A stretch of DNA of 64,000 nucleotides, taken from NCBI GenBank assembly GCA_023441805.1, contig JAEZNO010000019.1:1-64000 (forward strand), written 5' to 3'. Below are positions 55,701 through 63,768 of the stretch, in pieces. Every line of letters begins with the position of its first letter. Within the stretch, counting starts at the first letter, position 1. The notes beneath the pieces are model-generated. The model was not told where the DNA came from, ran no database searches, and was given only the letters and a program-made list of their open reading frames with translations. The position numbers and the translations under genes were made by a program. This DNA is from Bacteroidota bacterium (GTDB lineage: Bacteria > Bacteroidota > Bacteroidia > Bacteroidales > Lentimicrobiaceae).

Positions 55701-58229
55701 TATGACAACTTTGAAAAAGGGAAAAAAGAGTTAGAAAACAGGATACTCGAGATTATTAAGTCCCGAGGTATTGAAGTTGAAGACAAAGAAGTTATCAATA
55801 TCAAATACGAAGACCTGGTTAAAGGTGTTAAAGCCCAGATAATAAACCAGGCTAATCTATCCTCCTATTCCAACGAAGAATTACAATTGCAAATTGATGT
55901 TCTCTTGCAACTTGAAAAGGCAGCTAAAATAGGCGCAGACCTTTCAGTCTTTGCAAGAGCTATTTCAAATACCCTTGTCATGAGAAGTAAGCCCTCAGAC
56001 TTTCAGGCAACCATTGATGACTGGAATCAAATTGGACATATTATTCATGATAATGGGGATCTTCTTATAAAGTCTTATGACAAGAAGTTCTCTTTTGATT
56101 TGACCAATCTTTTTAAGAATGTTCCGCATTTGGCTCAAGCCTATAGGATATTCGAAAAGACAAAAGCATTGCTTCAGTCTTCAATATTTAAATACAATCA
56201 AAACGTTGAAAAATTTCTCAATGACCTTCCGGTAAATTTTAGATTTGATAGGCAATCAGCTGAAAATTTCAATAAACTCAGAGAAGAATTTGTGAAGTTC
56301 ATTGCTTCATCAATCTTACCTGAATATAGTAAATCTATTACTATAGGCACCGGCGCCAATTCAATTCTGTTGAATGGGTATGACGCATTTCAGCAAGATT
56401 TTGCACTGAAAATAAGAGCAATTCAGAATGCAGGTATTGAAAACAAATTTATCAAGAAAATAGCTGTACATGAGTCAAGATCGCAGACTATTAACCCACG
56501 ATTGTACCTAACCTTCCATCCAAGTTCAAACATGGATTATTCCGAATTACTTGAATTGGAAGATGAATTTGAAGCACTTGCCTATATCAAATTCGATTTG
56601 AATAAAAATGGAGAATATGTAGCTAAAGAGGTAGACAACAATTATGAAATTGTCGGTGGCTATAGCCCACTTCAGAGAGATTTTGTTAATTATGCCTTGA
56701 TTTCAAATGGCTTAAGTTTCTCAGCTTCAAATTATAATTCAATTCTCCCTCTTAAATTGATAAAAGAATACTCGGAGAGAATTGACAGAGCATTTGAAAG
56801 ATACAAGGATCCAGTAGAACTAAGTAAAATCCGTGATATTTTCCTTGTTTCTTTGGCAGCAAATCATGCTGAAAAGCTTCCTATTATCAATAAGAAGAAA
56901 TATAGTCCATTAACAGTCAATGGTAAAACTCGGGGCAGAATTTATAATGGTGTCTATTATGATCTCGGGTTTGAATTAAGAGTCGAAACCAATGAGGATG
57001 GAAGAATTACAGATCCCGACCCCAATTTCAAAGAAGCCCCTGAAGTCATCCAGCATTTCAAATCTCAAGAACCATATATCAGAGTATTTACCAATAATGA
57101 ATCTATTTCAAATGGATTACGAAAGATAGCATTGTACAAGAAAATTGGTAAAAGCTTCAATGGAATTAATAAATATCATCTAACTGAAGAAGCCAGAAAA
57201 GGTAAATACCACATACAAACCAAATTCCCGAAGGAAATACTTACTCTGAGAGTAAAGAATAATAAATTAAAGACCTATAAAATACCAGTAAGTATACCTG
57301 ATATAACTCCCGGTATGAATATTCGGCTTTTTAACTATTCAGATCTATATAATGAATTTCCAGTACAAATACAAGTAGCCGGAATTGATAAAGGATTTAT
57401 GACAGTTGAACCTGTAGAACTGCCGAAAGAAACTATAGAAGTTGGTGTTCAGACGGGTTTGAGAGAATTAAAACCTGAGAAACCAAGTACTTTTTCTGTC
57501 GATCCAGGGGATTACACATTAGATGAGATTATTGGCTCAATTGACTATATGACTGAAAACCAAAGGAATGTAATTAATATTCTTAAAACGTATGTGCATC
57601 CTCAAATTGGCATCACTTTAAAGGAATCATTAGACAAAGGTTTTGGTAGCTATGGACGACTTGAAAATGGGAAAATGGGCATTGCTTTGAGTAAAAACAC
57701 AAACAATGCCGCGCAAACTCTAATTCATGAAATGGTTCATGCCAGCACCGCTAATATTATCAACTCTTTCTACTTGAATTCAAGTGTACTGACTGATAAA
57801 CAAGTTGAAGCTATAGCAAACCTGATAGAGATCTATGACCTTGCTAAAGGTCAGTTAAGTCTTCATAAAGAATACGGCTTTACAGATATTCATGAGTTCC
57901 TGGCTGAAGCATTTTCGAACCCCGAATTTCAGGCTAAATTGAATTCATTTACTGTCAAAAACGAAACTTTATGGCAAAAAATATTACGTGCAATTGCTGA
58001 ACTATTCTTAACAGAAGATATCTTAAAGTACTTCGGATTGAATAAAAACTCACGTACTGCACTGGCTTTCACTATTCAGAATGCAATGGTTCTAATGGAA
58101 GAAGAATATAAAACTCATGGAGTTGTATCCATTAGTGAAACTGCCTATTCAGATTACATTTCTGTCATCAATAAGATGTCGGAAATATCAGATTATGAAG
58201 TTGATAACCGTATAAAACAATGTGAATAA
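49737..58229 (+). CDS. giant virion RNA polymerase-like polyprotein with two zincin domains
   Basis: A 2830-aa protein. Near the N-terminus is a metallopeptidase-like HEVFH (104-108) with a downstream EELMAD (143-148) that could give the third ligand. The centre has DFDVD (1490-1494) within HGSDFDVDSL, the catalytic metal-binding DxDxD of the double-psi beta-barrel RNA polymerase of crAss-like phages (phi14:2 gp66 type). The C-terminus has a second zincin: HEMVH (2664-2668) and HEFLAEAF (2719-2726). In the crAss relatives this polymerase travels in the virion and transcribes early genes. The two protease-like ends suggest self-processing (inference). Stop overlaps the next start. Confidence 0.8.
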   Translation: MGNCVYVFEGKRYTPEMFWQAVRSGKLPVTKQLQLGKEISIKEAEDYIKHVFGYLNPSTFRFVEQHILYSLSKPHEYLVGLTEDGITNFLKFDDGTTREWILRHEVFHTIFNYYLTDEQRRNRIADFKQLFPEHVGKDDVQIEELMADMFQDYSQKTFEFKDTRTPLKKFFDAILEFFKLKKPIRNSIEELYRAIDNGTFRNAQRLDRGYLRRTLKTDIRKYDIDEYRWAIDKLKEIYEKLHNDSREAIATHEMIKELSKHIQYFAKHHPDPEIKASYQHMLELNDKGEIHLKTLLEDAFPDLRIKHVTQITVADDNTIIDDDDVFSEDSEEVSLKDEIAQFDQIDYEKKLSDEVKSFLSYIVIPEKDGMIMSPRNAFFIVAKIFEGISFEMTGNYNEDKLIEAINRRIAELAGGHLDKMSGEPIIPNVYYKAVGKKIIDLIKDSLGIRYEIENGKVIPKGYATLHPSIKDHRKLRAGNETTFYLLKEDQINKHYNQAELELNVPKENKFTWAQLEELRGKQVTAYEFVEWVAEQTGLTKEQVTAVYKQEQARNRLAEIYNLFGSFYHKNLYVGERENNYGLFSFKYFKAQTQGAHLSFRAQIYQKFKENFVINDIPRSIFNVKFSADPNRRRTELAEFLKSLQISNIEEIIKISSNKEILTMCDSFQLIYQDVKDRLGKPIPRQKTKTTTTANNDIQNVVVTRDNVQEGDSTADYEIEKSDEINEDQDEQVYTMAHILDNYNGGINMLASKMSAVEGMQTSSSVKAADGKKMYLFTLASQAHSVLRQLMGKGLEKFPHLSLEGSLKHNRFIKNIQITDIIDHDGTKLFDEYVKSYDNETPNDWLARNLNTTFLDYLSTHDTKSSKKKYIQYFFTMDRKRLTGVETYLRTPAQIKDDIRDILTMMAERPDITGLKDYNRNSTLNFAVLDQLATTSEEAKAFLTNMRSEKITDTLVTGIYNQMQKNADQFAQHLIDQEFVPSMNLNKATKALIDNGYIDTRGLETISERIKNKGNEIFEGKAPKSQGGNYKTTFEDVVLASRVYYINHYVNSYLLNQTITGDYAFFGNGGALLKRMDKIFGPGSKGLVNNRLGMKEKFKLLIVTNPKVTVGGKEGTEFDYFNELFEGFPIFEESFDHWDGQGFMTPERAEELRKGFGRAAHMGTIFKPIHYEVVEKEVAGKKIHVPVMVKYSSVELTDELVDTFPKLKKVRDNMRRNAIGEMVFSSAIKVGTPVSDSRFDAARMLNEDIVFSAEDLQSFNFYDLSNRNYRIQLNPMHRVDTTVAYPSQLIYFLQALADSINIEEAQKIYEDMAKIMKLSSDKLFENIKSGEDVRRLLLSKEFSKENERLKEALQAGVSVNFPQLNNNAIMTLISHINRETTKIRFDGSKLILQADYGVGTKRQNKNGELVDDRFRFIKNTDGSYYAECIISSEYQNLALIGDYLSTDIFGFRIPSSELHSAIPLKVVGYHNSPNTNSIITARELVAIHGSDFDVDSLFVIRRSNYSGVRELSFGKRLLYQLLNKEMDEFFAEASKLKLTESEKALLEKYKELTNQIKSKFDESPTSAPITAQEIELEYQSYIRLPNWSPKAKKDIIRIDISNFDDDRARDEFAAFAGYKREGMSWQDTTRAEADARSIIFIRSELAKSLKNVYEKISSKKKFLSTKSEYEQKVIKSIQNKIPVGYNMVDSKLELDENFELYLDDLRSKFTDNKTREIIDSIHIKYLKNRIIEGMIRFTTNPKNRKRMMSPIMMSIFNGKDSSGKFEEGTIFRLFEDLGISFDKNYDLTDVEGNLKAFKNVFEGNSMVGKFANGMKAIAYVLRAAGKRGKEYDAAFMAIRDIDNAIEGYNHSINTARQVNDVEKIEDLESKLNTLTEERKAALTNLKEIHTKVTNTSAIIAEPLVFDGVDYSHISEAELDIEGKPTGRSIWTILDALLNSSIDNLKEQILPALNISDKTFKSWMGMIASGVNLKTVSLMSRQPVSMMLSNYDNFEKGKKELENRILEIIKSRGIEVEDKEVINIKYEDLVKGVKAQIINQANLSSYSNEELQLQIDVLLQLEKAAKIGADLSVFARAISNTLVMRSKPSDFQATIDDWNQIGHIIHDNGDLLIKSYDKKFSFDLTNLFKNVPHLAQAYRIFEKTKALLQSSIFKYNQNVEKFLNDLPVNFRFDRQSAENFNKLREEFVKFIASSILPEYSKSITIGTGANSILLNGYDAFQQDFALKIRAIQNAGIENKFIKKIAVHESRSQTINPRLYLTFHPSSNMDYSELLELEDEFEALAYIKFDLNKNGEYVAKEVDNNYEIVGGYSPLQRDFVNYALISNGLSFSASNYNSILPLKLIKEYSERIDRAFERYKDPVELSKIRDIFLVSLAANHAEKLPIINKKKYSPLTVNGKTRGRIYNGVYYDLGFELRVETNEDGRITDPDPNFKEAPEVIQHFKSQEPYIRVFTNNESISNGLRKIALYKKIGKSFNGINKYHLTEEARKGKYHIQTKFPKEILTLRVKNNKLKTYKIPVSIPDITPGMNIRLFNYSDLYNEFPVQIQVAGIDKGFMTVEPVELPKETIEVGVQTGLRELKPEKPSTFSVDPGDYTLDEIIGSIDYMTENQRNVINILKTYVHPQIGITLKESLDKGFGSYGRLENGKMGIALSKNTNNAAQTLIHEMVHASTANIINSFYLNSSVLTDKQVEAIANLIEIYDLAKGQLSLHKEYGFTDIHEFLAEAFSNPEFQAKLNSFTVKNETLWQKILRAIAELFLTEDILKYFGLNKNSRTALAFTIQNAMVLMEEEYKTHGVVSISETAYSDYISVINKMSEISDYEVDNRIKQCE

Positions 58230-61200
58230 TGGCAAGCTGTCCTAACAAAAATCATGAAGAATGGAAACACATGATACAGCTTCTTGGTGAACAGGAAGCA
58301 TACCGTGCTTTTATTGCCAATGGTGAGCAATTATTAAGCATTGCTGATACAGTTCGATTAGCAGCCTCTATTCGTAATAAGCATTATCAATCCAATCTTA
58401 CTGAGAAGCTTAAGCAGGATAATAGGATGACTGAAAAGCCCGATAATTCAGATCCAAATAGTACTTATCGTAAGGGACTTATTTCAGTCGGTCGTCTAAC
58501 CTCGAAAATTCTTCCTAAATTCTTCATTAGGGAACTAAAAGAAAAAGATGCTTCACCGGGAGAAATGAAAGCAAATTTCTTTTGGGATAATAACAATATA
58601 AATCCTGATGAAAAACTTAATATACTTGGTCAACCGACAACCAGAGCTGAATTTGTAAAGCATTGGGATTTAATAGTAGAACAATCCCGGGTAAAAGGGA
58701 CTATTTTACACTTAATGCTTGAGAGAACCTGGACTAAGGATGAAACCCGCAGAGCTGAAATTACTGATAAGATTTCAGACATTGCAGCTCAAGTGGGTAT
58801 AATTAATGCTGAATCAGGGTTTGAATGGGTTAAAAATCCAGAAACTTTAAAGAAAGCTATTCGCATTCTTGGTATAAATATTTTCGATGAACCAGATCCT
58901 TCAAAGAGAGATGAAATTCTTCCGGAACATACTATTGTGAGTGAGCTTCTTGGATTTGGCGCAACAATGGATATGTTTGTTGCACACGCTGATGGGTTAT
59001 ATTCAATAGTGGAACTTAAGACAGGTCGTACATTTGGTGAAAGAATTTTTAACCGCTTGATGAAATATGGAGACCAGACTATAGGTATAACAGATAATGC
59101 CCGTGAACATGCTAAACTCCAGGTAATGTTACAGGCATTTGCCCTTAAGGTTGAAAATCCTGAGATACAGTTTAGAAATCTTTTCGTTCATTGGATACCT
59201 GACAGCTTTTATGCAACAATTGATGATCCGAATAAAGCAGTTGAAGTTCAGGCTTATTTGAAAATGATTGAGGATTATTATAAGAATGAGGAACCGGAAG
59301 TTTATAAGAAAATTCTTGAAAAGTCTCCTGATGCTTTTAATTCAATTTATTACAGTAACGCAAGTACAAAACTTGCAAATGAAATTGCAAAAGACTCAAG
59401 ACCTATTGATAACATTATTGAGGATAAATTATTGAAACTAAAACTGCTCAGAAATGCAGGGCAAAACGTTTATAACCAGAAAGAGATAGCTAAGCTCACA
59501 TCGGACATTGCAATGCTTGTCAAAGATTCTTCGATGGATTTTCGCATGTCCGGTGAATTACTTGCCTTATCAGAGGATATGGAATTATCCACTTACAAGA
59601 AATGGCTTGGGAATAAAGGAGATGTCCATAATCCATTAATTCAACTATTTGCAAGATTTCTTTCAGATCGTACACAGGAGATGGAAGAAGATTACAATAA
59701 GAAGTTCAGGACATTCCAATCTCTTCTGAAAGCCGTTAAAGATGAATACATGGCAGGTAAAGCCAGTAACATTGTAGATACCGTAACCAATGGAGGATTG
59801 AATTTTATTAATACCGAGCGGTTTTATGAGTTCATGTGGAAAGAAGGACGGTTTATAACTGAAAAAGATGCAGAATGGAATACCTTGACTTTAACCCAGA
59901 AAAAATTTGTCAAGTATACTAATGATATTCTCGAACAAAGCTTGAATGAAGCCTTCGATATGCCTGAACGTAAGAATGTATACAACGGAAAAATAGAAAC
60001 TTACCGTGATATATATCAGAAAGAACATCCTGCTTATAAGCAGGAATACGGGTTTGCACCCAAAGTTCCTGCCAAAGCCGGAGAACTTTTCCAACGTTAT
60101 GGATTCGGACAACAATTCAGAGAAGCATGGAAAGAAGCTGCTATTGAACGGTATACAGAAAGCTTTTATAATCAGAATAATAAAGTAGTCGGTTTGCCTA
60201 TTAAGTATTTAGGTAATCCCACTATTGAAGCTAAGGGATCTTACACTAAGAATGTGGAAGTAATATTTGACTTATTTGTTCGTGGTATTACTCGAAAAGT
60301 GTATCTTGATGATGTATATCATCTTGGATATGGTCTGAGAGATATTATGGCGATGTATGCTGACCCAAAAGACCAGAGAAAATACTTCGAGAATTCAATT
60401 GATTTCATAGAACATCGCATTACTTCTGACATTTTATCACAAAAAAGAGAGTCTAAAATGGCTCGAAAGTCATTGAAGATTGGTGGAAGGGATATTAATG
60501 TTGACCAGGTGATTCGAGGAGCAAAACATGCTACATCCTGGTCAACAATGTGGTTAAAACCAATCCAGGGAACTGCAAATACCATATTCACATGGCTTGT
60601 AACAGCAAAAGAATCTGTAGTTGGATCCATATCAGGTTCAATGGGAATAGGGGCTGATTTTACTTTTAAGGATTTTATGAATGCTCATGCTGATTGGAAG
60701 GATATGCAATTAGCTGCTGCGCAAGGAAAATTAAGGGAAAACAAAACTTTCCTTATGCTTCGAAAACTTAGATTCTTACCTGATAACTTTGATTATGCTT
60801 CCCGGGATGATGACTATATAACTAAAACAAATCGTTGGTTTTCAGAATCCACAATGTACATGTTCCATACGATGGGTGAAGAATGGAATGCTACCCTTAT
60901 GATGGTAGCTATGATGAGAAGAATGAAACTGAAAAATGGGACTTCAATCTGGGATAATTATAAGGTGCAGGATGTTGATGCAGGAAATGGTGTATTCTAT
61001 AAAGATGTTGTATGGACAGGAGGCATAAGAGGATTAATTGAAAAGAAAATAGGCGATAAGAAAATTTATACGCCACTTGAAGGATTGGATAGCCATGAAA
61101 TTGAACTAATGAAAAGAGTATATCAAAAAACTCATGGAGGTTATCGTAAAGATGAGCGTGTTATGATGGATATGTATGCAGTTGGAGAAGCTTTTCTTCA

Positions 61201-61918
61201 GTATAAAAAATATCTGCCTGCTACTCTTGATAACCTATTTGGTTCAAAGGGAATGGACACTTATCTTGGTGAATGGCTGATTCAGGAAAAAGAAGTAGAA
61301 GGTAAAAAAATAGATGTGTATGAATGGCATCAACGTCAAATGGAAGGGCGATTTCGGGTACTTTACAAATGGTTACTTGCAACATCCTATATTGGAGGAC
61401 TTGCCTACAAAGCTTTAGGTGGTAAAGACTCTATTGAGAACTATAATTGGGATAGCTTATCACCTGAACAAAGGCGTGGACTATTAAATATTCTTGTCAC
61501 TGCTTCAGCATGGGGTGCAATGCTTATCGGATATTTCGCAGCCTTTGGTGGCGATGATGAAGATGATCCTTATAAAAAGACTACTAAACGTATCATTGAT
61601 AACTTTTCTCAACAATACAATATATATGATATGCTTAGGGCAATGCGTAATCCGGCAGCATTTGTAACTAAGGCATATAATACAATTGGCGGAATGAGTC
61701 AGATGATGGTAGCTTCAGCATACTACATAACAGGAGATACTTCCAAAGGTGGCGGAGCATTTACTCAGAGGGGTGATTTTAGAGGATGGAACGTGACTCA
61801 AAAGAATATTCCTTTTATGGCCTCAATCTATGATATACGTAAATTTTTAGAAGGTGCTATTGAAAGCACTGATGATATAGGCGGTCGCTGGGTTGGAACA
61901 TCCGGAAGATTATTTTAA
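58229..61918 (+). CDS. giant virion protein with PD-(D/E)XK nuclease domain
   Basis: A 1229-aa protein beginning on the last base of the polymerase gene. Residues ~150-310 form a RecB/Cas4-like PD-(D/E)XK nuclease: GTILH (157-161), Asp248 in MDMF, VELK (261-264) and HAKLQVMLQ (294-302). The nuclease lies about 300 residues from the N-terminus; a long helical region follows. The C-terminal ~200 residues have hydrophobic stretches (ATSYIGGLAYKALGG; ILVTASAWGAMLIGYF) and a Gly-rich end, suggesting membrane contact during ejection. Targets are unknown. It could degrade host DNA or process phage ends on entry. It ends the long plus-strand block, before a bidirectional terminator. Confidence 0.78.
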   Translation: MASCPNKNHEEWKHMIQLLGEQEAYRAFIANGEQLLSIADTVRLAASIRNKHYQSNLTEKLKQDNRMTEKPDNSDPNSTYRKGLISVGRLTSKILPKFFIRELKEKDASPGEMKANFFWDNNNINPDEKLNILGQPTTRAEFVKHWDLIVEQSRVKGTILHLMLERTWTKDETRRAEITDKISDIAAQVGIINAESGFEWVKNPETLKKAIRILGINIFDEPDPSKRDEILPEHTIVSELLGFGATMDMFVAHADGLYSIVELKTGRTFGERIFNRLMKYGDQTIGITDNAREHAKLQVMLQAFALKVENPEIQFRNLFVHWIPDSFYATIDDPNKAVEVQAYLKMIEDYYKNEEPEVYKKILEKSPDAFNSIYYSNASTKLANEIAKDSRPIDNIIEDKLLKLKLLRNAGQNVYNQKEIAKLTSDIAMLVKDSSMDFRMSGELLALSEDMELSTYKKWLGNKGDVHNPLIQLFARFLSDRTQEMEEDYNKKFRTFQSLLKAVKDEYMAGKASNIVDTVTNGGLNFINTERFYEFMWKEGRFITEKDAEWNTLTLTQKKFVKYTNDILEQSLNEAFDMPERKNVYNGKIETYRDIYQKEHPAYKQEYGFAPKVPAKAGELFQRYGFGQQFREAWKEAAIERYTESFYNQNNKVVGLPIKYLGNPTIEAKGSYTKNVEVIFDLFVRGITRKVYLDDVYHLGYGLRDIMAMYADPKDQRKYFENSIDFIEHRITSDILSQKRESKMARKSLKIGGRDINVDQVIRGAKHATSWSTMWLKPIQGTANTIFTWLVTAKESVVGSISGSMGIGADFTFKDFMNAHADWKDMQLAAAQGKLRENKTFLMLRKLRFLPDNFDYASRDDDYITKTNRWFSESTMYMFHTMGEEWNATLMMVAMMRRMKLKNGTSIWDNYKVQDVDAGNGVFYKDVVWTGGIRGLIEKKIGDKKIYTPLEGLDSHEIELMKRVYQKTHGGYRKDERVMMDMYAVGEAFLQYKKYLPATLDNLFGSKGMDTYLGEWLIQEKEVEGKKIDVYEWHQRQMEGRFRVLYKWLLATSYIGGLAYKALGGKDSIENYNWDSLSPEQRRGLLNILVTASAWGAMLIGYFAAFGGDDEDDPYKKTTKRIIDNFSQQYNIYDMLRAMRNPAAFVTKAYNTIGGMSQMMVASAYYITGDTSKGGGAFTQRGDFRGWNVTQKNIPFMASIYDIRKFLEGAIESTDDIGGRWVGTSGRLF

Positions 61919-61973
61919 AAACAAAACATAACTCGACCTAATTATAAAAAAATTTGTCCTTGGATTGAAAAAA

Positions 61974-62004
61974 AATCCCGATAGGCAATAATCCTACCGG
62001 GATT
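61974..62004. terminator. bidirectional terminator between converging blocks
   Basis: AATCCCG...CGGGATT with an inner TAGG/CCTA pair and a mismatch, preceded by an A-run at 61969-61975. It separates the plus-strand structural block from the minus-strand regulatory block. Confidence 0.65.
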
Positions 62005-62030
62005 CCGTATTCACATTTAAACAATAAATA

Positions 62031-62519
62031 TTATAAATTGTCATTCTCATCAAGAATTAGTAAAGAATTTTTACAAATACTTCCTAACTCTGTTGTTTCC
62101 AGATCTAAAATATCCAATCCTTTAACTAATTCATTGAGTGCTTCATTGAATTCTTCTTCCGATCTATTCAAGAAATGAAGAAGAAATCTTCTTGAATTAA
62201 TAACGGCAAATTTTGCCTTAAATTTTGCGCATTGAAGTACATACTTCATTGCATTAACCCTTTTCAGAAATTCGTCCTCTGAATTGCCAGAAATAGTGAT
62301 AGTGGCAACATTATAAAGCTGATATCCAAAAAAGGCTAAGTTCACTTCTGCTCTATAGGTTTTGAGTATTTGATTACTCCATAATTTTTGAACCCTCACT
62401 AATGTTGGACCGGGGGATAGTCCTATTTGTTCCGCTAAATCTTTGTTCGTTACAGCGGCATTTTGCTGAAGTCTATTGATGATTTGAATATCAATAGGAT
62501 CGACTACTTTCTTTTTCAT
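62031..62519 (-). CDS. Lrp/AsnC-family transcriptional regulator
   Basis: A 162-aa regulator of the leucine-responsive family. N-terminal HTH: DPIDIQIINRLQQNA, then NKDLAEQIGLSPGPTLVRVQKL, typical of Lrp. The C-terminal half is a RAM-like ligand domain, though its usual Gly-containing loop is weak. Lrp proteins form octameric discs that bind DNA and sense amino acids; in a phage it could tie lysogeny or host physiology to nutrient state (inference). Two tandem promoter elements lie upstream. Lrp-like genes are not common in phages. Confidence 0.85.
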   Translation of the reverse strand: MKKKVVDPIDIQIINRLQQNAAVTNKDLAEQIGLSPGPTLVRVQKLWSNQILKTYRAEVNLAFFGYQLYNVATITISGNSEDEFLKRVNAMKYVLQCAKFKAKFAVINSRRFLLHFLNRSEEEFNEALNELVKGLDILDLETTELGSICKNSLLILDENDNL

Positions 62520-62560
62520 CGAAGTGACGGTTGGTTTAACTTGATGTTGATAATTATTTG

Positions 62561-62605
62561 CAAACTTATACAGAATTTTGTTTTAAATAGTTGAACGCAA
62601 ACATA
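62561..62605 (-). promoter_or_regulatory. two tandem minus-strand promoter -7 elements for the Lrp gene
   Basis: On the minus strand TAAGTTTG (62561-62568) and TATGTTTG (62598-62605) both match TAnnTTTG. They lie 42 and 79 bases upstream of the Lrp start. No -33 element is convincing at either site. Confidence 0.45.
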
Positions 62606-62651
62606 AAATTAGTTTAAAAAGTTCTGATTCCCATATACAAATTTTAATAAA

Positions 62652-62679
62652 GTCCCCCTAATCTTCCGAATAAGGGGAC
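62652..62679 (-). terminator. terminator after the UDG homologue gene
   Basis: Minus strand: GTCCCCTTA, ten-base loop, TAGGGGGAC with one bulge, followed by TTTATTAAAA. It separates the UDG-type gene from the Lrp gene downstream. Confidence 0.6.
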
Positions 62680-62700
62680 ATAAAAAATAACGAAACTGCA

Positions 62701-63768
62701 CTACCATTTAATATTTTCAGTACCTTTGTTCTTTAAATATCCATTTGTTTGAGAAAAGTGCTTGCAACCACTAAAAATTGAACTACCATCTATGGGGATT
62801 TCATCAGGTGTTTTCAAAATCAGGTTATTTGACACAACTTCATTGCTAACTCTATTAAAGAAAAAATTCTGAGCTACTTGTCCCCATAATAGATACACTA
62901 AATGCTTCTTTTTGAATAAGAGTTGCAGAACTTCATTATTAAAAGTTTCCCAACCCCAATTAGTATGTGAACCAGGTCTGGAACCGACTGTCAAAGCAAT
63001 GTTCAATAACAATACTCCCTGTTCAGCCCAACCGGTAAGATCATAATCCTGATTCAAATAGAATCCTGCATAAACGTCAGCTTCAACTTCCTTGAATATC
63101 TCAGTTACAATTCGTGGCGGATAATCAGCAGTCGAAGAAAAAGCTAAACCATTAGCACCAGAGTCAATCAATGGCTCATCACCAAGAATGACTACTTTAG
63201 TATCCTCATAAGAGGTCAATCGAAAAGCATTAAAAACATCTTTCTGAGAAGGAAATACATTACCAGTCTTGCGTGCATTCTGAATTTTTGCAGATAATTC
63301 TTTCATGTATTCCTTAGCAAATTCCTTGTATAGAAGTTGTCCCCAGCTTTGTCCGAGTAGTCCGCACACAGCTTGTTTAAGCTTATCGGCAAAGGATTGT
63401 TCCCAATGCTCTAATCCAACAACCACTTTATCATCAAGACCGGAAGAATTGAACTTACGCACTTTGCCATGTGCTAAAGCCGTACTACGGTCAATTCGAT
63501 AAATGATTTCATTAGTAATATACTCAACTTCATCTACTGCATAAAGGACAGTCCGGTTAATTGACCAACCTTTGACTTTTCTTAATATATCTTTTTCATG
63601 CTCCTTTTTACGGTAGATTAACTTGTTGTTTTTCTGTATAATATGACCTATTATTCTCATTGGTTCGGAAGGCTTCTTTATGCTTACTTCGCCTGTTTCC
63701 GAATTGTAATTTATTTCTTCTCCTTGTTCGTTGAAACGGTTCAGAAGGGCTTCCAATTTGGTTGTCAT
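62701..63768 (-). CDS. uracil-DNA glycosylase homologue lacking catalytic motifs
   Basis: A 355-aa protein. Residues ~140-355 align by eye with family-1 UDG: KVVILG (191-196), GLAFS (207-211), GVLLLN with uracil-recognising Asn256, GWETF (272-276), LLWG and the HFSQTNGYL segment near 337-345. The active-site motif GQDPYH is GDEPLI (196-201), so the catalytic Asp is Glu, and the HPSPLS motif has become PDEIP, losing its His. It is thus probably inactive. The extra N-terminal ~120 residues are unlike UDG. UDG-fold proteins are conserved in crAss-like phages, so a structural or DNA-binding function seems possible. Confidence 0.85.
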   Translation of the reverse strand: MTTKLEALLNRFNEQGEEINYNSETGEVSIKKPSEPMRIIGHIIQKNNKLIYRKKEHEKDILRKVKGWSINRTVLYAVDEVEYITNEIIYRIDRSTALAHGKVRKFNSSGLDDKVVVGLEHWEQSFADKLKQAVCGLLGQSWGQLLYKEFAKEYMKELSAKIQNARKTGNVFPSQKDVFNAFRLTSYEDTKVVILGDEPLIDSGANGLAFSSTADYPPRIVTEIFKEVEADVYAGFYLNQDYDLTGWAEQGVLLLNIALTVGSRPGSHTNWGWETFNNEVLQLLFKKKHLVYLLWGQVAQNFFFNRVSNEVVSNNLILKTPDEIPIDGSSIFSGCKHFSQTNGYLKNKGTENIKW

